The notes: generated by a model from the sequence alone, not told the origin. Counted from the stretch's first letter, positions 1 through 9,263 are shown. The stretch: DNA of 64,000 nt from Prado023 sp963788325 (GCA_963788325.1 CAWBGJ010000009.1:310001-374000); one strand, 5' to 3'. Translations and numbers: made by a program.

Positions 1-334
1 AGTCGAAGGTCAGCTCCTGCCCCGGGCGCAGGTCGGCCTTGGCCACCACGACGGTCTCGCCCAGCAGGCCACAGGTCGGGTCGCACGAGTGGTTGATCAG
101 GTCGCCGTCCTCGATGCGCGCGCTGGCCAGCAGGAACAGGTCGTCGGCGACCTGGATCGAGCGCGACACCCGGGCCTCGTCGAACTCCGGCAGCTGCGCG
201 CCCGTCACGACATGGCCGCCGAACGCGGCCACCACCTCGCTCGCGGCGATCGGCGCCACTGCGAACGCCCCGAACCCGTGCTCGCCGACGGCACGCACGA
301 CCGCCTTCGGGGTCAACCAGCTCATGTCCACCAT
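1..334 (-). CDS. SET-domain protein (3' part outside window)
   Basis: About 111 codons are visible; the gene runs off the left edge and therefore lacks its C-terminus here. The translation starts MVDMSWLTPKAVVRAVGEHG and carries the SET-domain core GDLINHSCDPTCGLLG (about residues 79-94), followed by LRPGQELTFD. The NHSCDPT and ELTFDY motifs bind S-adenosylmethionine and shape the active site in SET lysine methyltransferases. Small stand-alone SET proteins occur in bacteria but their targets are mostly unknown. An AGGAGG lies 3 nt before ATG 334, 6 nt before GTG 331 and 12 nt before ATG 325, so any of the three could be the start. It is divergent from the bpa gene. Family is fairly sure; methyltransferase activity and substrate are inferred. 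Confidence 0.72.
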   Translation of the reverse strand, partial: MVDMSWLTPKAVVRAVGEHGFGAFAVAPIAASEVVAAFGGHVVTGAQLPEFDEARVSRSIQVADDLFLLASARIEDGDLINHSCDPTCGLLGETVVVAKADLRPGQELTFD

Positions 335-369
335 GCGCCTCCTGGGCAGCAGCCCGCGGGCGCGGGGGC

Positions 370-375
370 GACAAT
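370..375 (+). promoter_or_regulatory. -10 box for leaderless bpa
   Basis: GACAAT ends 6 nt before ATG 382. The same GACAAT occurs 7 nt before the purB start, so these look like -10 boxes of leaderless transcripts. Confidence 0.45.
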
Positions 376-381
376 GGTGCC

Positions 382-924
382 ATGACGCAGCCCGCACCCG
401 TCCAGGACGAGCCCGGCGCCCACGTGGTGATCGTGGGGCCCGATGGCCAGCCGATCGCCACTGCCGAGGAGTCCAACGAGTCCTCGGTGGCCGACCTGAT
501 CGAGCAGCCGGCGAAGGTCATGCGCGTGGGCTCGATGATCAAGCAGCTGCTCGAGGAGGTCCGCACCGCCCCACTCGACGAGGCCTCCCGGGCCCGGCTG
601 CGCGACATCCACACCCGATCCATCAAGGAGCTCGAGAGCGGGCTGGCTCCCGAGCTGATCGAGGAGCTCGAGCGGCTCTCGCTGCCGTTCGGCGCCGACA
701 CCGTCCCCACCGATGCCGAGTTGCGGATCGCCCAGGCCCAGCTGGTCGGGTGGCTCGAGGGATTGTTCCACGGGATCCAGACCGCGCTGTTCGCCCAGCA
801 GATGGCCGCCCGCGCCCAGTTCGAGCAGATGCGCCGCGCCGCGATCACGTCGGGCCCCGAGGACGAGCCCGCCCCGCCCTCCCCCGATGGCCATCGCCGG
901 GGGACCAGCGGGCCGTACCTGTAG
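382..924 (+). CDS. bpa: Bacterial proteasome activator Bpa/PafE (DUF2587)
   Basis: A 180-residue protein of the actinobacterial proteasome-activator family. Family members form an ATP-independent ring that docks on the 20S proteasome and feeds it unfolded proteins. The helical core runs from about residue 35 (SVADLIEQPAKVMRVGSMIK) to 155 (ALFAQQMAARAQFEQMRRAA). The protein ends in GPYL, matching the C-terminal GQYL tail that inserts into the proteasome alpha ring in mycobacteria; the preceding 25 residues are a Pro/Gly-rich linker. No Shine-Dalgarno is present and a GACAAT box sits 6 nt upstream, so the mRNA is probably leaderless. Its presence implies that proteasome genes exist elsewhere in the genome. 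The only plausible alternative is a degenerate paralogue, but the intact tail argues for function. Confidence 0.9.
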   Translation: MTQPAPVQDEPGAHVVIVGPDGQPIATAEESNESSVADLIEQPAKVMRVGSMIKQLLEEVRTAPLDEASRARLRDIHTRSIKELESGLAPELIEELERLSLPFGADTVPTDAELRIAQAQLVGWLEGLFHGIQTALFAQQMAARAQFEQMRRAAITSGPEDEPAPPSPDGHRRGTSGPYL

Positions 925-935
925 TCACAGCGCCG

Positions 936-1010
936 GGGGAATCCGCTCCCGTTCGCACGACCTGCTCCCCGAAATACGGGAGCGGATCGGCGAGACGGGA
1001 GCAGATCCAG
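936..1010. repeat. Nested palindromic repeat, family C copy 1
   Basis: The 66-nt core (941-1006) contains ATCCGCTCCC-type arms twice on the left and GGGAGCGGAT-type arms twice on the right, giving a long nested hairpin. A nearly identical copy lies at 46440-46515. It begins 12-16 nt after the bpa stop codon, so it could act as a terminator. Copy 1 is slightly degenerate in the inner left arm (CCTGCTCCCC). Confidence 0.85.
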
Positions 1011-1046
1011 TCGGCCGACCGGCCTGGCGCCGGCGCCGCACGCCGC

Positions 1047-1052
1047 TAGGCT
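1047..1052 (+). promoter_or_regulatory. -10 box for leaderless serS
   Basis: TAGGCT ends 8 nt before GTG 1061, with no Shine-Dalgarno between. The upp gene has the same hexamer at the same distance. Confidence 0.6.
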
Positions 1053-1060
1053 GTGCGCTC

Positions 1061-2338
1061 GTGATCGACCTGCGCGCGCTCCGTGAGAACCCCGACCTGT
1101 ACCGCGCCTCCCAGGCTGCCCGCGGGGAGGACCCCGGGCTGGTCGATGCGCTGCTCGCGGCCGACGAGACCCGGCGGCTGTCCGGGTCCGCGTTCGACAC
1201 GCTGCGCAATGAGCAGAAGGGGCTGGGCAAGCAGGTCGCGAAGGCCACCGGCGACGAGAAGGCCGCCCTGCTGGCCCGAGCCCGGGAGCTGGCCGACGCG
1301 GTGAAGGCTGCCGACGCCCAGCGCGCGCAGGCCACCACCCGTGCCGACGAGCTCGTCCTGGCCCTGTCCAATGTGGTGCACCCGGACTCGCCCCGCGGCG
1401 GCGAGGAGGACTTCACCGTCCTGGCCACGCACGGGCACATCCGGGACTTCGCGGCCGAGGGGATCACCGTCCGCGACCACCTCGAGATCGGCGAGGCACT
1501 CGGCGCCATCGACGTGGAGCGGGGCGCGAAGGTCTCGGGGTCGCGCTTCTACTACCTGACCGGGATCGGCGCGCTGCTCGAACTGGCGCTGATCAACATG
1601 GCGATGGCGCAGGCCACGGCCAACGGGTACACCCCGATCATTCCGCCGGCGCTGGTCAAGCCCGCCGCGATGGAGGGCACCGGCTTCCTGGGCCAAGCCG
1701 CGGAGAACGTCTACCGGCTCGAGGCTGATGACCTGTACCTGGTCGGCACGGCCGAGGTCCCGCTGGCCGCCTACCACTCCGACGAGATCCTGGCCGCCGA
1801 CTCGCTGCCGCGCAGGTTCGCCGGCTACTCGCCGTGCTACCGACGCGAGGCCGGCACCTACGGCAAGGACACCCGCGGCATCTTCCGGGTGCACTGGTTC
1901 GACAAGGTCGAGATGTTCGTGTTCACGACGCCGGAGGACGCTGAGGCCGAGCATGCTCGACTGGTCGAGCACGAGAAGCAGTTCCTCGACGCCCTCGAGC
2001 TGCCCTACCGGGTCATCGACGTGGCCACCGGAGACCTGGGCGCCAGTGCCGCACGCAAGTTCGACTGCGAGGCGTGGATCCCTTCGCAGGGTCGCTACCG
2101 GGAGTTGACCTCCACCTCGAACTGCACCACGTTCCAGGCTCGGCGGCTGCGGGTGCGCGAGCGCGACGCGGACGGCTCGATCCGGCCGCTGGCGACGCTC
2201 AACGGGACCCTGGTAGCGATCCCGCGCACGATCATCGCGATCCTGGAGAACCACCAGCAGGCCGACGGATCGGTCCGGGTGCCTGCTGCGTTGGCGCCCT
2301 ACCTGGGCGGTCGGACGGTCCTCGAGCCGTTGGCCTGA
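1061..2338 (+). CDS. serS: Seryl-tRNA synthetase
   Basis: A 425-residue class II aminoacyl-tRNA synthetase that charges tRNA-Ser with serine in the cytoplasm. The N-terminal coiled-coil arm (about residues 30-105) that holds the tRNA long variable arm is visible, followed by the catalytic core. Motif 2 lies near residue 270 (GTYGKDTRGIFRVHWFDKVE) and motif 3 near 380 (LNGTLVAIPRTIIAILENHQ). GTG 1061 is chosen because it gives the standard start MIDLRALRENPDLYR and the usual family length, and because TAGGCT lies 8 nt upstream. The open frame extends further upstream through the palindromic repeat and is not coding there. The gene precedes the HAD phosphatase by 63 nt. A tRNA-Ser gene is also present in the window at 29.9 kb. 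Confidence 0.97.
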   Translation: MIDLRALRENPDLYRASQAARGEDPGLVDALLAADETRRLSGSAFDTLRNEQKGLGKQVAKATGDEKAALLARARELADAVKAADAQRAQATTRADELVLALSNVVHPDSPRGGEEDFTVLATHGHIRDFAAEGITVRDHLEIGEALGAIDVERGAKVSGSRFYYLTGIGALLELALINMAMAQATANGYTPIIPPALVKPAAMEGTGFLGQAAENVYRLEADDLYLVGTAEVPLAAYHSDEILAADSLPRRFAGYSPCYRREAGTYGKDTRGIFRVHWFDKVEMFVFTTPEDAEAEHARLVEHEKQFLDALELPYRVIDVATGDLGASAARKFDCEAWIPSQGRYRELTSTSNCTTFQARRLRVRERDADGSIRPLATLNGTLVAIPRTIIAILENHQQADGSVRVPAALAPYLGGRTVLEPLA

Positions 2339-2401
2339 CGCCCCTTGCCTGAGACCATCAGCGACCGGCGCGCCGGAGCCCTGCGTGGGAGACTGGCGAC
2401 C

Positions 2402-3403
2402 ATGTCCGACGCCGCCGCCCGCCCGCCGCGGCCCAGCCCCGAGGACCCGGCCCCGAGGATCGCGGACCTGCTGCCCGACGACATCGGCGTGCGCGCGCAC
2501 AGCCTGGTCGAGGTGGACCTGAGCGCCCCGATCCCGGTGCCCGAGGACGTCGGGCTGGTGGGCTCGGACCTCGACGGGACCCTGCTCGGGCCGGACCTGT
2601 CGATCGGCGCGCGCAGCCTGTCCGCGATCCCGGCTCTGGCGGGGATCGGGGTCGGGTTCGTCTACGTGACCGGCCGGCCGCCGCGCTGGCTGCGCCCGAT
2701 CATCAACCAGACCGGTCATGCGCACATGGCGGTCTGCGCCAATGGGGCACTGGTCCTGGATCTGGCGCAGGAGCGCCTGGTCCGGCACACGACCATCGTG
2801 CATGAGTTGGCCGCCGCGGTCGCGCTGCGCCTGCGCGAGCTCGTCCCTGGCATCTCGTTCGCCCTCGAGCGACTCATCGAGGGGGCCGCGCTCGCGCGCA
2901 GCCTCGACGACCTGACCGTGGTCGGGTTCGAGCCGAGCTATGACCCCCCGTGGGCCCGGATGCCCGGGGTGGAGAGCGGGGACATCCTGGACCTGATCGG
3001 CCGCGGCGATCCGGTGAAGATCCTGGCCGCGCCACCGGCCGGCACCGGCCACGACTCTGACTCGCTGCTGGCCCTGGCCGAGGCCGAGTTCGCCGGGGCG
3101 CTGCACATCACGCACTCGGGCACCAAGGATGTGCTCATCGAGATCATGTCCGGCCAGATCGACAAGGGCGTGGGCTTCCTCGAGGTCGCCGAGGCCCTGG
3201 GCGTCGCCCCGGAGCGCACCCTGGCGATCGGGGACATGCCCAACGATGCGGCGCTGATCCGCGCCGCCGGGACCGGGTACGCGGTGGCCAACGCCCACCC
3301 GGCCGCCCGCGAGGTGGCCGACCACATCCTGCCGAGCAACGTCGAGGACGGCGTCGGCCGGCTGCTCGAGGCACTGCTGGCCGCGCGGGGTGCGGGCCGG
3401 TGA
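2402..3403 (+). CDS. Cof-type HAD-IIB family phosphatase
   Basis: A 333-residue haloacid dehalogenase-type hydrolase. The nucleophile motif DLDGTLL is at about residue 56, motif II is VTGRP near 91, and the lysine of motif III and motif IV GDMPNDAALI lie in the C-terminal quarter; the insertion between them is a type IIB cap. Such enzymes dephosphorylate small phosphorylated metabolites; the substrate cannot be read from sequence. ATG 2402 is preferred over the upstream open frame because the family begins just before the DLDGT strand, and GAGACT ends 7 nt upstream in a leaderless-like spacing. The stop codon overlaps the GTG start of the rhomboid gene (GTGA), so the two are translationally coupled. 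Confidence 0.88.
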   Translation: MSDAAARPPRPSPEDPAPRIADLLPDDIGVRAHSLVEVDLSAPIPVPEDVGLVGSDLDGTLLGPDLSIGARSLSAIPALAGIGVGFVYVTGRPPRWLRPIINQTGHAHMAVCANGALVLDLAQERLVRHTTIVHELAAAVALRLRELVPGISFALERLIEGAALARSLDDLTVVGFEPSYDPPWARMPGVESGDILDLIGRGDPVKILAAPPAGTGHDSDSLLALAEAEFAGALHITHSGTKDVLIEIMSGQIDKGVGFLEVAEALGVAPERTLAIGDMPNDAALIRAAGTGYAVANAHPAAREVADHILPSNVEDGVGRLLEALLAARGAGR

Positions 3404-4011
3404 GCGCCCCGGGTGCCCGGACTTCCCGGCGTGCGGACCGGCTCGGCCCGTTGGGTCCCCTGGGCCCGCCGCTGCTGCTCCTTGCGATCATGTGGATCGC
3501 TGAAGCCATCGACCTGCTGCTTGGCGGCCGGCTGGACAGCGCCGGCATCGAGGCCCGGGAGACTGACGGCCTGCTCGGGATCGTGTTCGCCCCGTTCCTG
3601 CACGGCAACTTCGAGCACCTGCTGTCCAACACGGTGCCGATGCTCGTCCTGGGCGCCCTGGTGGCCACCGGCGGTCGGGCGCTGTTCTGGCGGGTGACCG
3701 CGACGGTGGTCCTGCTCGGCGGTCTGGGCACGTGGCTGATAGCACCACCGGCGACCACCACGATCGGGGCCAGCGGCCTGGTGTTCGGATACCTGGGCTA
3801 CCTGCTCGTCGCCGGCGTGCGGACCCGGCACTGGCGCGACCTGCTCGTCGGCGCGGCGGTGCTGCTGCTCTACGGGACGCTGCTGCTCGGGGCGCTGCCC
3901 TGGACCGTGGCGGCCAACGTGTCGTGGCAGGCGCACCTGACCGGCGCTCTGGCTGGCGGGCTGGCCGCATGGTGGTTCGCCCCCCGCCCCCGCCCCGCGA
4001 TCCGCACCTGA
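3400..4011 (+). CDS. Rhomboid-family intramembrane serine protease
   Basis: A 203-residue membrane protein with about six hydrophobic segments. The catalytic serine is in the GASG motif near residue 124 and the catalytic histidine in SWQAHLTGALAGG near residue 177, the rhomboid Ser-His dyad. The loop sequence HGNFEHLLSNTVPMLVLG is typical of the family, including the conserved asparagine. Rhomboids cleave transmembrane segments of other membrane proteins; the target here is unknown. The start overlaps the previous stop as GTGA, so it is co-translated with the HAD gene. It converges on pheA with only a hairpin spanning both stop codons between them. Confidence 0.9.
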   Translation: MSAPGARTSRRADRLGPLGPLGPPLLLLAIMWIAEAIDLLLGGRLDSAGIEARETDGLLGIVFAPFLHGNFEHLLSNTVPMLVLGALVATGGRALFWRVTATVVLLGGLGTWLIAPPATTTIGASGLVFGYLGYLLVAGVRTRHWRDLLVGAAVLLLYGTLLLGALPWTVAANVSWQAHLTGALAGGLAAWWFAPRPRPAIRT

Positions 4012-4035
4012 CCCCGCCCGGCGGGCGCCGGGTCA
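4009..4035. terminator. Bidirectional hairpin between rhomboid gene and pheA
   Basis: TGACCC...GGGTCA arms plus an inner CCCGGCGGG-type palindrome. The outer arms contain the TGA stop of the rhomboid gene and, on the other strand, the TGA stop of pheA. There is no U-tract, as is common in high-GC actinobacteria. Confidence 0.6.
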
Positions 4036-4869
4036 GGACAGGGACTGGCGGAACGGGTGGGCGGGGTAGGTGCCCAGGATGGACACCTCGTGGGAGAAGA
4101 ACTCCAGCTCCTCGAGTGCCAGGCCCAAGCCGCGATCGGCCGGATGCCCCTCCACGTCGGCGTAGAACTGGGTGGCCGAGAAGTGGCCGTCGAGCATGTA
4201 GCTCTCCAGCTTGGTCATGTTGACCCCGTTGGTGGCGAACCCGCCCAGTGCCTTGAACAGCGCCGCCGGGACGTTGCGCACGCGGAACACCAGCGTGGTG
4301 ATGAGCTCCTCGCCAGCCTCCACGTCCTCGGGTTCGCGGGCCAGCACCAGGAAGCGCGTGGTGTTGTGGTCGGCGTCCTCGATGTTCTCGGCCAGGACGG
4401 CCAGGCCGTAGGTCTGCGCGGCCAGCGCGGAGGCGATCGCAGCCCGGCTCGGGTCCCCTACCTCGGCGACCTCGCGCGCCGATCCCGCGGTGTCCGCGGC
4501 GACGATCGGGGTCAGGCCCAGCCGGCGGATCGCATGCCGGCACTGTCCCAGGGCCATCACGTGGCTCTCCACGGTGCGCAGGTCCTCGATCCGCGCGCCC
4601 GGCACGCCGAGCAGCTGGTGACGGATCGGCAGGAAGTGCTCGGCCACGATCGCCAGGCCCGCACGCGGGAGCAGGTGGTAGATGTCCGACACCCGACCTG
4701 CCAGCGAGTTCTCGATCGGGATCATCGCCAGCGGGGCACTGCCGTCGGCCACCGCGGCGAAGGCGTCCTCGAACGTGGGGCAGGGCAGCGCGGTGGCGCT
4801 CGGGAACACCTCCTCGATGGCGATGTGCGAGTTCGCGCCCAGTTCGCCCTGGAAGGCCACGACAGTCAT
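4033..4869 (-). CDS. pheA: Prephenate dehydratase
   Basis: A 278-residue enzyme converting prephenate to phenylpyruvate in phenylalanine synthesis. The catalytic PDT domain fills residues 1-185 (start MTVVAFQGELGANSHIAIEE) and contains the conserved active-site DADHNTTRFLVL stretch near residue 170 (TRF motif). A C-terminal ACT domain (about 190-270; TTLVFRVRNVPAALFKALGG) is the phenylalanine allosteric site. It is a stand-alone monofunctional dehydratase with no chorismate mutase domain. Its ATG overlaps the TGA of the DUF4446 gene as ATGA, so the two form a coupled pair transcribed leftward. A glycerophosphodiesterase gene nearby on the same strand resembles the order seen in mycobacteria (pheA near glpQ1). 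Confidence 0.96.
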   Translation of the reverse strand: MTVVAFQGELGANSHIAIEEVFPSATALPCPTFEDAFAAVADGSAPLAMIPIENSLAGRVSDIYHLLPRAGLAIVAEHFLPIRHQLLGVPGARIEDLRTVESHVMALGQCRHAIRRLGLTPIVAADTAGSAREVAEVGDPSRAAIASALAAQTYGLAVLAENIEDADHNTTRFLVLAREPEDVEAGEELITTLVFRVRNVPAALFKALGGFATNGVNMTKLESYMLDGHFSATQFYADVEGHPADRGLGLALEELEFFSHEVSILGTYPAHPFRQSLS

Positions 4870-5411
4870 GCGACCCTTCCCACGGCGGCCTCGATGGCCT
4901 GCTGTTCCTCGGCGGTCAGCGTACCCTCGGCACGCCCAGCGCTGATCGTGCGCACGTAGGTGCGCACATCGGACTTGCCCGACAGGGTCGTGAGGACCAG
5001 CCCCGATCCGGTGTCGTCGAGCACGGCGACGCTGTAGGACAGTCGGCCGCCGACGTCGGCGAAGGCGTCGTAGCGGACCAGCGCCACGTGCCGCAGAGCA
5101 GTCGGATCCGCAGGCGGATCAGCGGGCGGATCAGCGGGCGGATCGGCCTGACCGGGGACGTCACCGCGCGCGGCCTCCACGCGGGCAACTTCGGCACGGA
5201 CGGCCTCTGCCACGGCAGCCTCGATACCTTCAGCCGGGGCATGGGCGGGTTCGGCCTGTGCCTGGTCCGCGCCAGGGATCGCAGAACCGCGACGGCCGCC
5301 GGCGCGCCCGACCGCGACCCAGCGACGGTTGGCCACCGTGGCCAGCACCAGCGCCACGACGGCCAGCACGAGGGCCGCGACGGCCAGCGCGCCACTGAGT
5401 TCGGGGGACAT
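4866..5411 (-). CDS. DUF4446 family membrane-anchored protein
   Basis: A 181-residue protein with one N-terminal transmembrane helix (about residues 5-28, GALAVAALVLAVVALVLATV). A linker follows that contains a PADP repeat (QADPPADPPADPPADPTA), and then the DUF4446 domain with RHVALVRYDAFADVGGRLSY and SVAVLDDTGSGLVLTTL. The function of the domain is unknown. The start at ATG 5411 fits a leaderless transcript: TACCCT ends 8 nt before it. It is coupled to pheA by an ATGA overlap. The PADP stretch is encoded by 12-bp tandem units and probably varies in length between strains. Confidence 0.78.
   Translation of the reverse strand: MSPELSGALAVAALVLAVVALVLATVANRRWVAVGRAGGRRGSAIPGADQAQAEPAHAPAEGIEAAVAEAVRAEVARVEAARGDVPGQADPPADPPADPPADPTALRHVALVRYDAFADVGGRLSYSVAVLDDTGSGLVLTTLSGKSDVRTYVRTISAGRAEGTLTAEEQQAIEAAVGRVA
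5104..5151. repeat. 12-bp tandem repeat inside the DUF4446 gene
   Basis: Four units of the type GGATCAGCGGGC run in tandem, in frame, encoding the PADP repeat of the linker. The two central units are identical. Confidence 0.75.
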
Positions 5412-5742
5412 GTACCGACAGGGTAGTCGCGAGGCGCCATACGCCGGGCGCCACCGCGGGACACCCATCGCCACCCACGAGGCCCACCGCCGGTCGAACC
5501 TCCCCAGACATGCGTTCGGACGCCACCGACGGGGGATGCAGTGACGTCCGAACTGGTTGAACCTTACGCCACTTGCACCGACTCGGGCAACGCACACGCT
5601 GTGTCGAGGGTCGTGTTCTACGTCACATCGACACAAGTCGTGGCGTCGCACGCGAGCGGGAGTCGAGGATCTCCGGCGTCGGCCTGCTTCTGGCCGAGAT
5701 CCGGCTTCGCCTCGGACCGGGGGCGACCAGCGACCAGCGCCC
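5412..5742. other. 331-bp gene-free region with two hairpins
   Basis: The region lies between the glycerophosphodiesterase stop and the DUF4446 start, both on the minus strand. It holds TACCCT at 5420-5425 (minus strand, leaderless -10 of the DUF4446 gene). It also holds two perfect inverted repeats with loops of about 20 nt: GTTCGGACG at 5514-5522 with CGTCCGAAC at 5545-5553, and TGTGTCGA at 5600-5607 with TCGACACA at 5628-5635. No convincing reading frame is present. The stretch 5540-5640 looks less GC-rich than its surroundings. A small RNA or regulator-binding sites are possible. Confidence 0.5.
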
Positions 5743-6615
5743 TCAGCGCGCAGCGGGGGGCAGGGCTGCGACCACGTCCGCAGGCCGGTTCGTGATGATC
5801 CCCGCAACTCCGAGCTCCCGGCACAGCTCGATATCGGCCGGCTCGTCCACGGTCCACACGAAGAGCTGCCCGCCCATGCGCTGCACCCGCACCGCGTACC
5901 GGGGGTGCGCACGCAGGATGGCGATGTCGGGCCCCGCGATGGTCGCACCGAACGGAAGGTCCCCGGCGCGCATCCGCAGCGGGACCCGATCCATGAGGAA
6001 CACCCGCGGGACGCCCGGGGCCAGCGCCCGGAACCGGCGGATCGCCTGCGCCGAGAACGACATCACGCGCACCGGGTGCGGGCCGGACCGGGGTGGGGAG
6101 GCCAGGCCGAACCTTCGCAACTGGGCGACCACCGCCTGCTCCACCCAGCCGGCGTACCGGGTCGGATGCTTGGTCTCGATGGCTAGCATGACCGGCCGCG
6201 GGCCGCTGGTCACCAGGTCCAGCAGCGTGGGCAGCGTGAGGATCGCACCGGAGCGGTCGGCCAGCACGGCCTCCCCGGGCCACGACTCGCTGCGTCGGGC
6301 CGCCACGGTGCGCTCGCGCAGGGGCCGCCGAGCCGGCCGGGGACCCTCAGATTCCGACCATGCGCCGAAGTCGTGGACCGCCAGGTCGGCCAGGGTCTTG
6401 GTGGACACCACTCCCCAGCCGTCGCTGGTCCGGTCGATCCGACGATCGTGGACGCACACCAGGTGTCCGTCCGCGGTCAGGCGGACATCGCACTCCAGCC
6501 CGTCAGCGCCCTGCTCGATCGCCAGTTCATAGGCCGCCAGCGTGTGCTCGGCGCGCGCGGCGCTGGCACCACGGTGGGCAATCACGAGCGGTCGTCCAGT
6601 CACGGGAGACAGCAT
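5743..6615 (-). CDS. Glycerophosphodiester phosphodiesterase
   Basis: A 290-residue GDPD-family TIM-barrel enzyme that hydrolyses glycerophosphodiesters to glycerol-3-phosphate and an alcohol. The first catalytic histidine is in IAHRGASAARAEHTLAAY (residue about 14). The metal-binding ECDVRLTADGHLVCVHD stretch (about 41-57) supplies Glu, Asp and the second catalytic His. The C-terminal strand VWTVDEPADIELCRELGVAG and GIITNRPADV are typical. There is no signal peptide, so it is probably cytoplasmic. Its position upstream of the pheA pair on the same strand parallels glpQ1 near pheA in mycobacteria. No clear Shine-Dalgarno was seen before ATG 6615. Confidence 0.92.
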   Translation of the reverse strand: MLSPVTGRPLVIAHRGASAARAEHTLAAYELAIEQGADGLECDVRLTADGHLVCVHDRRIDRTSDGWGVVSTKTLADLAVHDFGAWSESEGPRPARRPLRERTVAARRSESWPGEAVLADRSGAILTLPTLLDLVTSGPRPVMLAIETKHPTRYAGWVEQAVVAQLRRFGLASPPRSGPHPVRVMSFSAQAIRRFRALAPGVPRVFLMDRVPLRMRAGDLPFGATIAGPDIAILRAHPRYAVRVQRMGGQLFVWTVDEPADIELCRELGVAGIITNRPADVVAALPPAAR

Positions 6616-6668
6616 GCCGGGCGGCTCGGGTGGACCGCACGTCGCAGGGGCCGCGACCCGGACCCATG

Positions 6669-8021
6669 TCAGCCCTCCTCGAACAGCACCCCCGGGTTGA
6701 GCAGGCCGCCCGGATCGAGGCCGGAGCGGATCTGGCGCATCCAGCCGATCTCCTCGGCACTGCGGCTGCGGTGCAGCTGGCCGGCCTTCATCCGACCGAT
6801 CCCGTGCTCGGCACTGATGCTGCCCCCGAGCGCCGCGACCTGGGCCAGCACGAGGTGCGCGGTCCCGGCTGGCACGTCGACGAGCTGCACGTGCAGGTTG
6901 CCGTCCAGGGCATGGCCGAAGAACCCGACCCAGCCCTGCGCCGCCTGCGCCACGGTGGCCCGGATCGCCTCGACCCCCGCGTCCAGGGAGTCCAGCCGCA
7001 GGCTGATGTCCAGCTTCTCCGGGCCGAGGCCTGGCAGTTGCGCGTACAACTCGGTCTGCTGCTCACGCAGGGCCCAGAGCCTCGCCCGTTCGGCGGCATC
7101 GTTGGCCACTGCCACGACGTGATCCCCCACGGGCTCGAGCCCCGCGCCGCTCGCCCCGTCGGCGACCTCCAGCAGGAGCAACCACTGCGCCCCGGCCGGC
7201 AGCGGATCGGGCAGGCCGAGTGCCGCGCTGGCTCGGGCGACCCCCGCGGCATCGACGACCTCGGCGGCCAGCAGCAGCCCACCTGCGGCCTGGGCCATGC
7301 GGGCCCAGCCGACCGCCTGTGCCAGCGACCCAGCGGCGAGCACCCCGACACTCGACGCGGCCGGCGCGGGATGCAGGACCAGCTCGACCTCGGTGATCAC
7401 ACCGAGCGTGCCCTCGCTGCCCACCAGCAACTGCCCCAGGTCGTACCCGCAGTTGTCCTTGCGCGGACGGCCCACGGTGCGCAGCACCCGCCCGTCGGCG
7501 AGCACTGCGACCAGTCCACGCACCTGATCGCGCATCATCCCGTGGGCCAGGACGCCCATCCCACCGGCGTTCGTGGCGACCATGCCGCCGATGGTGGCCG
7601 AGTCACGCGATGCCAGGTCCACGCCGAACCGCAGCCCCGCGGCCCGGGCATGCGCACCGACCCGCGCTGCGGACACCCCGGCCCCCACGCGCACAGTGCG
7701 CTCGACCGGGTCGACGGCCTCCCACGTGTCCAGGCCCGAGGTCAGCAGCAGCACGGCGGGCCAATCGGGGACCGACCCACCGACCAGCCCCGTGTTGCCC
7801 CCCTGGACCTGGATCGGGACCCCGGCCACGCGAGCATGAGCCAGGACCTCGACCACCTGCGCCGTGGTGCGGGGACGCACGGCCCCGAGCACCGGACCCG
7901 ACCATCGCCCGGTCCAGTCCACGCTGTGCCCGGCGAGGACGTCTGAGTCGGTGACCAGCGTCATCCCGGCGCCAGCCAGCGCATCGGTGAGGCCTGCGAG
8001 GTCCGGGTGCACGGGCTCCAT
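6669..8021 (-). CDS. FAD-linked oxidase, GlcD/D-lactate dehydrogenase type
   Basis: A 450-residue flavoprotein of the PCMH/VAO family. The FAD-binding loop is IQVQGGNTGLVGGSVP near residue 75, followed by ATNAGGMGVLAHG near 155 and DNCGYDLGQLLVGSEGTLG near 190. The C-terminal FAD-oxidase domain ends with the conserved SAEHGIGRMK histidine motif and LDPGGLLNPGVLF. Relatives oxidise glycolate, D-lactate or D-2-hydroxyglutarate, passing electrons to the membrane or another carrier; the substrate is not resolved. ATG 8021 is chosen because the family starts a few residues before the helix HPDLAGLTDAL. The longer open frame upstream is Arg-rich and unlike the family. It is divergent from the aldolase gene. 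Confidence 0.88.
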   Translation of the reverse strand: MEPVHPDLAGLTDALAGAGMTLVTDSDVLAGHSVDWTGRWSGPVLGAVRPRTTAQVVEVLAHARVAGVPIQVQGGNTGLVGGSVPDWPAVLLLTSGLDTWEAVDPVERTVRVGAGVSAARVGAHARAAGLRFGVDLASRDSATIGGMVATNAGGMGVLAHGMMRDQVRGLVAVLADGRVLRTVGRPRKDNCGYDLGQLLVGSEGTLGVITEVELVLHPAPAASSVGVLAAGSLAQAVGWARMAQAAGGLLLAAEVVDAAGVARASAALGLPDPLPAGAQWLLLLEVADGASGAGLEPVGDHVVAVANDAAERARLWALREQQTELYAQLPGLGPEKLDISLRLDSLDAGVEAIRATVAQAAQGWVGFFGHALDGNLHVQLVDVPAGTAHLVLAQVAALGGSISAEHGIGRMKAGQLHRSRSAEEIGWMRQIRSGLDPGGLLNPGVLFEEG

Positions 8022-8168
8022 CCTGCCGCGCGCGTGGGCCCGACGTGAACGGCGTGCGAACGGCGCCCAGCGCACCACCGCCGGACGTGCTTCGACCACG
8101 AGGTGCTGTCAGGATGACAGGCATGCTCGGCGGGACAGGCCCGCGGTCGAACGAGGAGGAGCCCAGCA

Positions 8169-9197
<1,029 letters not shown>

Positions 9198-9210
9198 CCC
9201 AGCAGCCCGA

Positions 9211-9263
9211 AGTCTGCGTAGTCGATTCGCCACATATCGTCGGGCGAATCGACTACGCAGACT
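9211..9263. repeat. Long hairpin, family A copy 1 (perfect 20-bp arms)
   Basis: The arms 9211-9230 and 9244-9263 are perfect reverse complements of 20 nt with a 13-nt loop. The arm core CTGCGTAGTCGATTCG recurs at 10231 and 36192. It lies 13 nt after the aldolase stop, so a terminator role is likely. Confidence 0.9.

Noticed and set aside
39..1049. A plus-strand frame spanning the first kilobase
   Set aside because: It covers the SET gene in antisense and bpa in another frame, and has no recognisable domain.
5541..5795. An 84-residue frame in the gene-free region 5412-5742
   Set aside because: No ribosome site or -10 box, Ser/Arg-rich composition, and it runs into the glycerophosphodiesterase gene in antisense.
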